From Patescibacteria group bacterium (GTDB taxonomy: Bacteria > Patescibacteriota > Minisyncoccia > Phycocordibacterales > UBA2100): DNA of 6,162 nt. A model generated the notes under the pieces. That model made no database searches. It saw only the letters and a program-made list of their open reading frames with translations, and had not been told where the DNA came from. Made by a program: the position numbers and the translations under genes. Positions 4,394 through 6,162 of the stretch are shown here, piece after piece (position 1 is the stretch's first letter; every line of letters starts with the position of its first letter). Where the stretch lies: assembly GCA_015491135.1 (NCBI GenBank), contig WFWK01000004.1:1-6162 (forward strand), given 5' to 3'.

Positions 4394-6162
4394 TTAAAAT
4401 CCCGGCATATCCGGCATTGGAGACTCTTTCATCAAAGACTGCATGTAGTTTCTTCTTATTTCCTCTTCAACTTCCTGTCGGTCTCTGCCGTATCTTTTAT
4501 ATGAATATTCTTTAAGCGCCTCCACTTGCGCCGGCTCAGACTTGTATTTAATCGGCAACGTATTTATGGGGAATGGTTTAACCGGCATACCGTTGACAAG
4601 CAAAGAAAGGTAGGCGTGCCTGTTCTCTTGGGTTGTAACATCTTGCGCAGAGATATCGGGGGCCAAAACTTTTTCAAAAAACTCTCCGTCTTCTGTTCCG
4701 ACGCGAAATACACATTTTGTTCCAACGTTTCCAAAAACAGCATCTCGTATTTCATCTGACAGTTGCGCGACAAACTGGTGCGCAATGTTAAGAGAAAGCT
4801 TATATTTTCTGGCCTCAGACAAAATGGTTGCGATAGACGGGGTTGTAAAGTTTTGGAACTCGTCAATGTACAAGTAAAACGGATTTCTCTGTTCAGCTGG
4901 CATATCAACTCTTGCAAAAGCGGCTTGCAAGAACTTGCCGACTATAATAAGTCCTAAAAGATTTGCGTTTAGCTCGCCTATTTTACCCTTTGATAGGTTT
5001 ACAAGTAGAATTTTTTTGTTGTTCATTATGTCTGAAAAATTAAGTGTACTTTTTTTCTGTGCGATTATTGGTCTTATGTATTCGTTTGCCAAGAAAATAT
5101 CTGTCTTACTTGTTATGTACGGAACAAAGTTTTCAAGCCCCTGCTCACCGGTTGTGGCCTCGGCCGATTTCCAAAACTGTTTAACCAAGGGGTTCTGAGT
5201 TTTAGCCAACAGAGAGTGTCTGTATTCTTTATCTGCCATAACTCTGGGGACGTCTGCTATGGTTCCTATATCATTTGGATCATCAACTATCAAAAGTGAT
5301 GCATTTCTGAAATACTGCTGAAACATCGGCCCCATAGACTCAGGAACAGATTCAAACAGTTTTTCAAAAATAGAGAGCATCTCATCTACAACAAAGCTTT
5401 TCTGCTCGGGATGATTTGGATCATACTCATACATGTTAAGTCCCATCGGTCTTTGTATATATGCGGGATCAAAGTATATTACATCTTCCCATCTGTTTGG
5501 CGGAATAAATGAGAGAATATCTTCAACGTCCGATCCGTGTGGGTCAATGTAGCAGACACCGTCTCCATTGTAGATATCTTGAATAATCATACTTTTCATT
5601 AAGTAGGTTTTACCGGTACCGGTTTGACCGATTTCATAAAAATGTCTGAGTCTGTCTTCTTCCAAAAAGTAAACAGGGGTTTGCTGGTTTCCGTATATGT
5701 TCACTCCAAGTTGAATAGCGCCTTTTGACTCTTTGCTTTCAACAGAAGAGGCAACCTCTGAGACTTCAATTGGAGCCGGTCTACCCTTTGCTTTTGCTTT
5801 CTTGAGCTCTCTGGAAGTTTTAACAGCTACTGCTGTTAGATGATAAATTGTTGAAAGTTCTCTTACCGACAAGTCAATCTCTTCATCAGGAGAGTAGCTT
5901 CTGAATATGAAATTTTTTGTAGCTTTGTAAACATCTTTGTATAGGTGAAAGAGGATATCATTCCCTTGTGGTTCTTCAAACTGCTCAAACGAAGCGGACA
6001 AATCTGACAAAATCTCATCTGCGCGTTGCTGTGTTTTAGCGGAAGAGAAAATCCTTAAATTAACCGGCACCACTCTGCTTTCAATTTTTCTTTTTATAAG
6101 CTCCAGAATTATCTGATCGGCCTCTTTGTTTTCTCTTTTGATGTTAAACAGTGCGTCTTTCA
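4394..6162 (-). CDS. VirD4/TraG-like P-loop ATPase (HerA/FtsK superfamily), 5' end outside window
   Basis: This is the C-terminal 588 residues of a large ATPase related to type IV secretion coupling proteins. The frame is open to the window edge. A GTG at 6073 is internal, because 29 credible residues (such as ENKEADQIILELIKRKIESR) precede it, so the gene starts beyond 6162. Numbering from the GTG, Walker A is GQTGTGKT at 149-156 (bases 5606-5629), a conserved YIDPHG strand is at 175-180, Walker B is FYLYIDEFQNF with D404 and E405, and the downstream ILSEARKYKL...AHQFVAQL segment with FGNVGTK is typical of TraD/TraG/VirD4 proteins. Such hexameric motors push DNA or protein across membranes. 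No transmembrane segment is in the visible part. The N-terminal region before the P-loop is acidic and helical, with a lysine-rich linker near 91-99. The neighbours visible here are not conjugation genes, so the substrate is unknown. Confidence 0.88.
   Translation of the reverse strand, partial: KDALFNIKRENKEADQIILELIKRKIESRVVPVNLRIFSSAKTQQRADEILSDLSASFEQFEEPQGNDILFHLYKDVYKATKNFIFRSYSPDEEIDLSVRELSTIYHLTAVAVKTSRELKKAKAKGRPAPIEVSEVASSVESKESKGAIQLGVNIYGNQQTPVYFLEEDRLRHFYEIGQTGTGKTYLMKSMIIQDIYNGDGVCYIDPHGSDVEDILSFIPPNRWEDVIYFDPAYIQRPMGLNMYEYDPNHPEQKSFVVDEMLSIFEKLFESVPESMGPMFQQYFRNASLLIVDDPNDIGTIADVPRVMADKEYRHSLLAKTQNPLVKQFWKSAEATTGEQGLENFVPYITSKTDIFLANEYIRPIIAQKKSTLNFSDIMNNKKILLVNLSKGKIGELNANLLGLIIVGKFLQAAFARVDMPAEQRNPFYLYIDEFQNFTTPSIATILSEARKYKLSLNIAHQFVAQLSDEIRDAVFGNVGTKCVFRVGTEDGEFFEKVLAPDISAQDVTTQENRHAYLSLLVNGMPVKPFPINTLPIKYKSEPAQVEALKEYSYKRYGRDRQEVEEEIRRNYMQSLMKESPMPDMPGF

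Noticed and set aside
4564..4917. 117-codon - strand frame inside the ATPase gene, considered as a frameshift or nested gene
   Set aside because: The ATPase frame is continuous with conserved motifs on both sides, so no frameshift is needed, and the alternative frame shows no domain.
6071..6073. GTG as the start of the ATPase gene
   Set aside because: The frame remains open upstream to the window edge with protein-like sequence, no SD precedes the GTG, and VirD4/TraG proteins are longer than 559 residues with an N-terminal part missing here.

Overview
The window is a densely packed, AT-rich piece of a bacterial chromosome. I think it comes from a Candidate Phyla Radiation (Patescibacteria) organism. 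The reasons are very short intergenic gaps, near absence of Shine-Dalgarno sequences, at least one apparently leaderless gene, an unusually long nucleoside diphosphate kinase, and a chromosomal VirD4/TraG-type ATPase of a kind common in those genomes. No gene here proves that placement, and no rRNA, tRNA or phylogenetic marker of known clade is complete enough to refine it.

Left part (1-770), + strand: the end of infC (initiation factor IF3), then rpmI (bL35) and rplT (bL20), the classic translation operon, closed by an intrinsic terminator that also serves the convergent gene.

Middle part (771-3276): a beta-CASP metallo-beta-lactamase-fold RNase (- strand) and a membrane-anchored PEBP/YbhB-like protein (+ strand) diverge from a gap of only 23 bases, with overlapping -10 boxes and little or no leader. 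The PEBP gene converges on a histidine phosphatase gene (- strand). One 15-bp hairpin ends both genes and contains both stop codons.

Region 3277-3522 holds the most interesting non-coding content. Reading on the - strand there is an extended -10 promoter, about 115 nt that can fold into a closed rod with an internal 3'-side hairpin, and then a strong 17-bp intrinsic terminator. It could be a free-standing small RNA of about 180 nt (6S-like in layout) or an attenuating leader for the histidine phosphatase gene, whose start codon lies about 50 nt beyond the terminator.

Right part (3523-6162), - strand: a 5'-truncated VirD4/TraG-like P-loop ATPase, then ndk with its own likely promoter, then a 64-residue single-pass membrane protein 10 nt behind ndk. 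Transcription from this side runs into the structured RNA and its terminator.

I saw no mobile element, CRISPR array, tRNA or rRNA. No clearly new multi-gene system is visible. The candidate RNA locus, the tight divergent leaderless promoter pair and the ndk/small-membrane-protein pair are the items worth pursuing.
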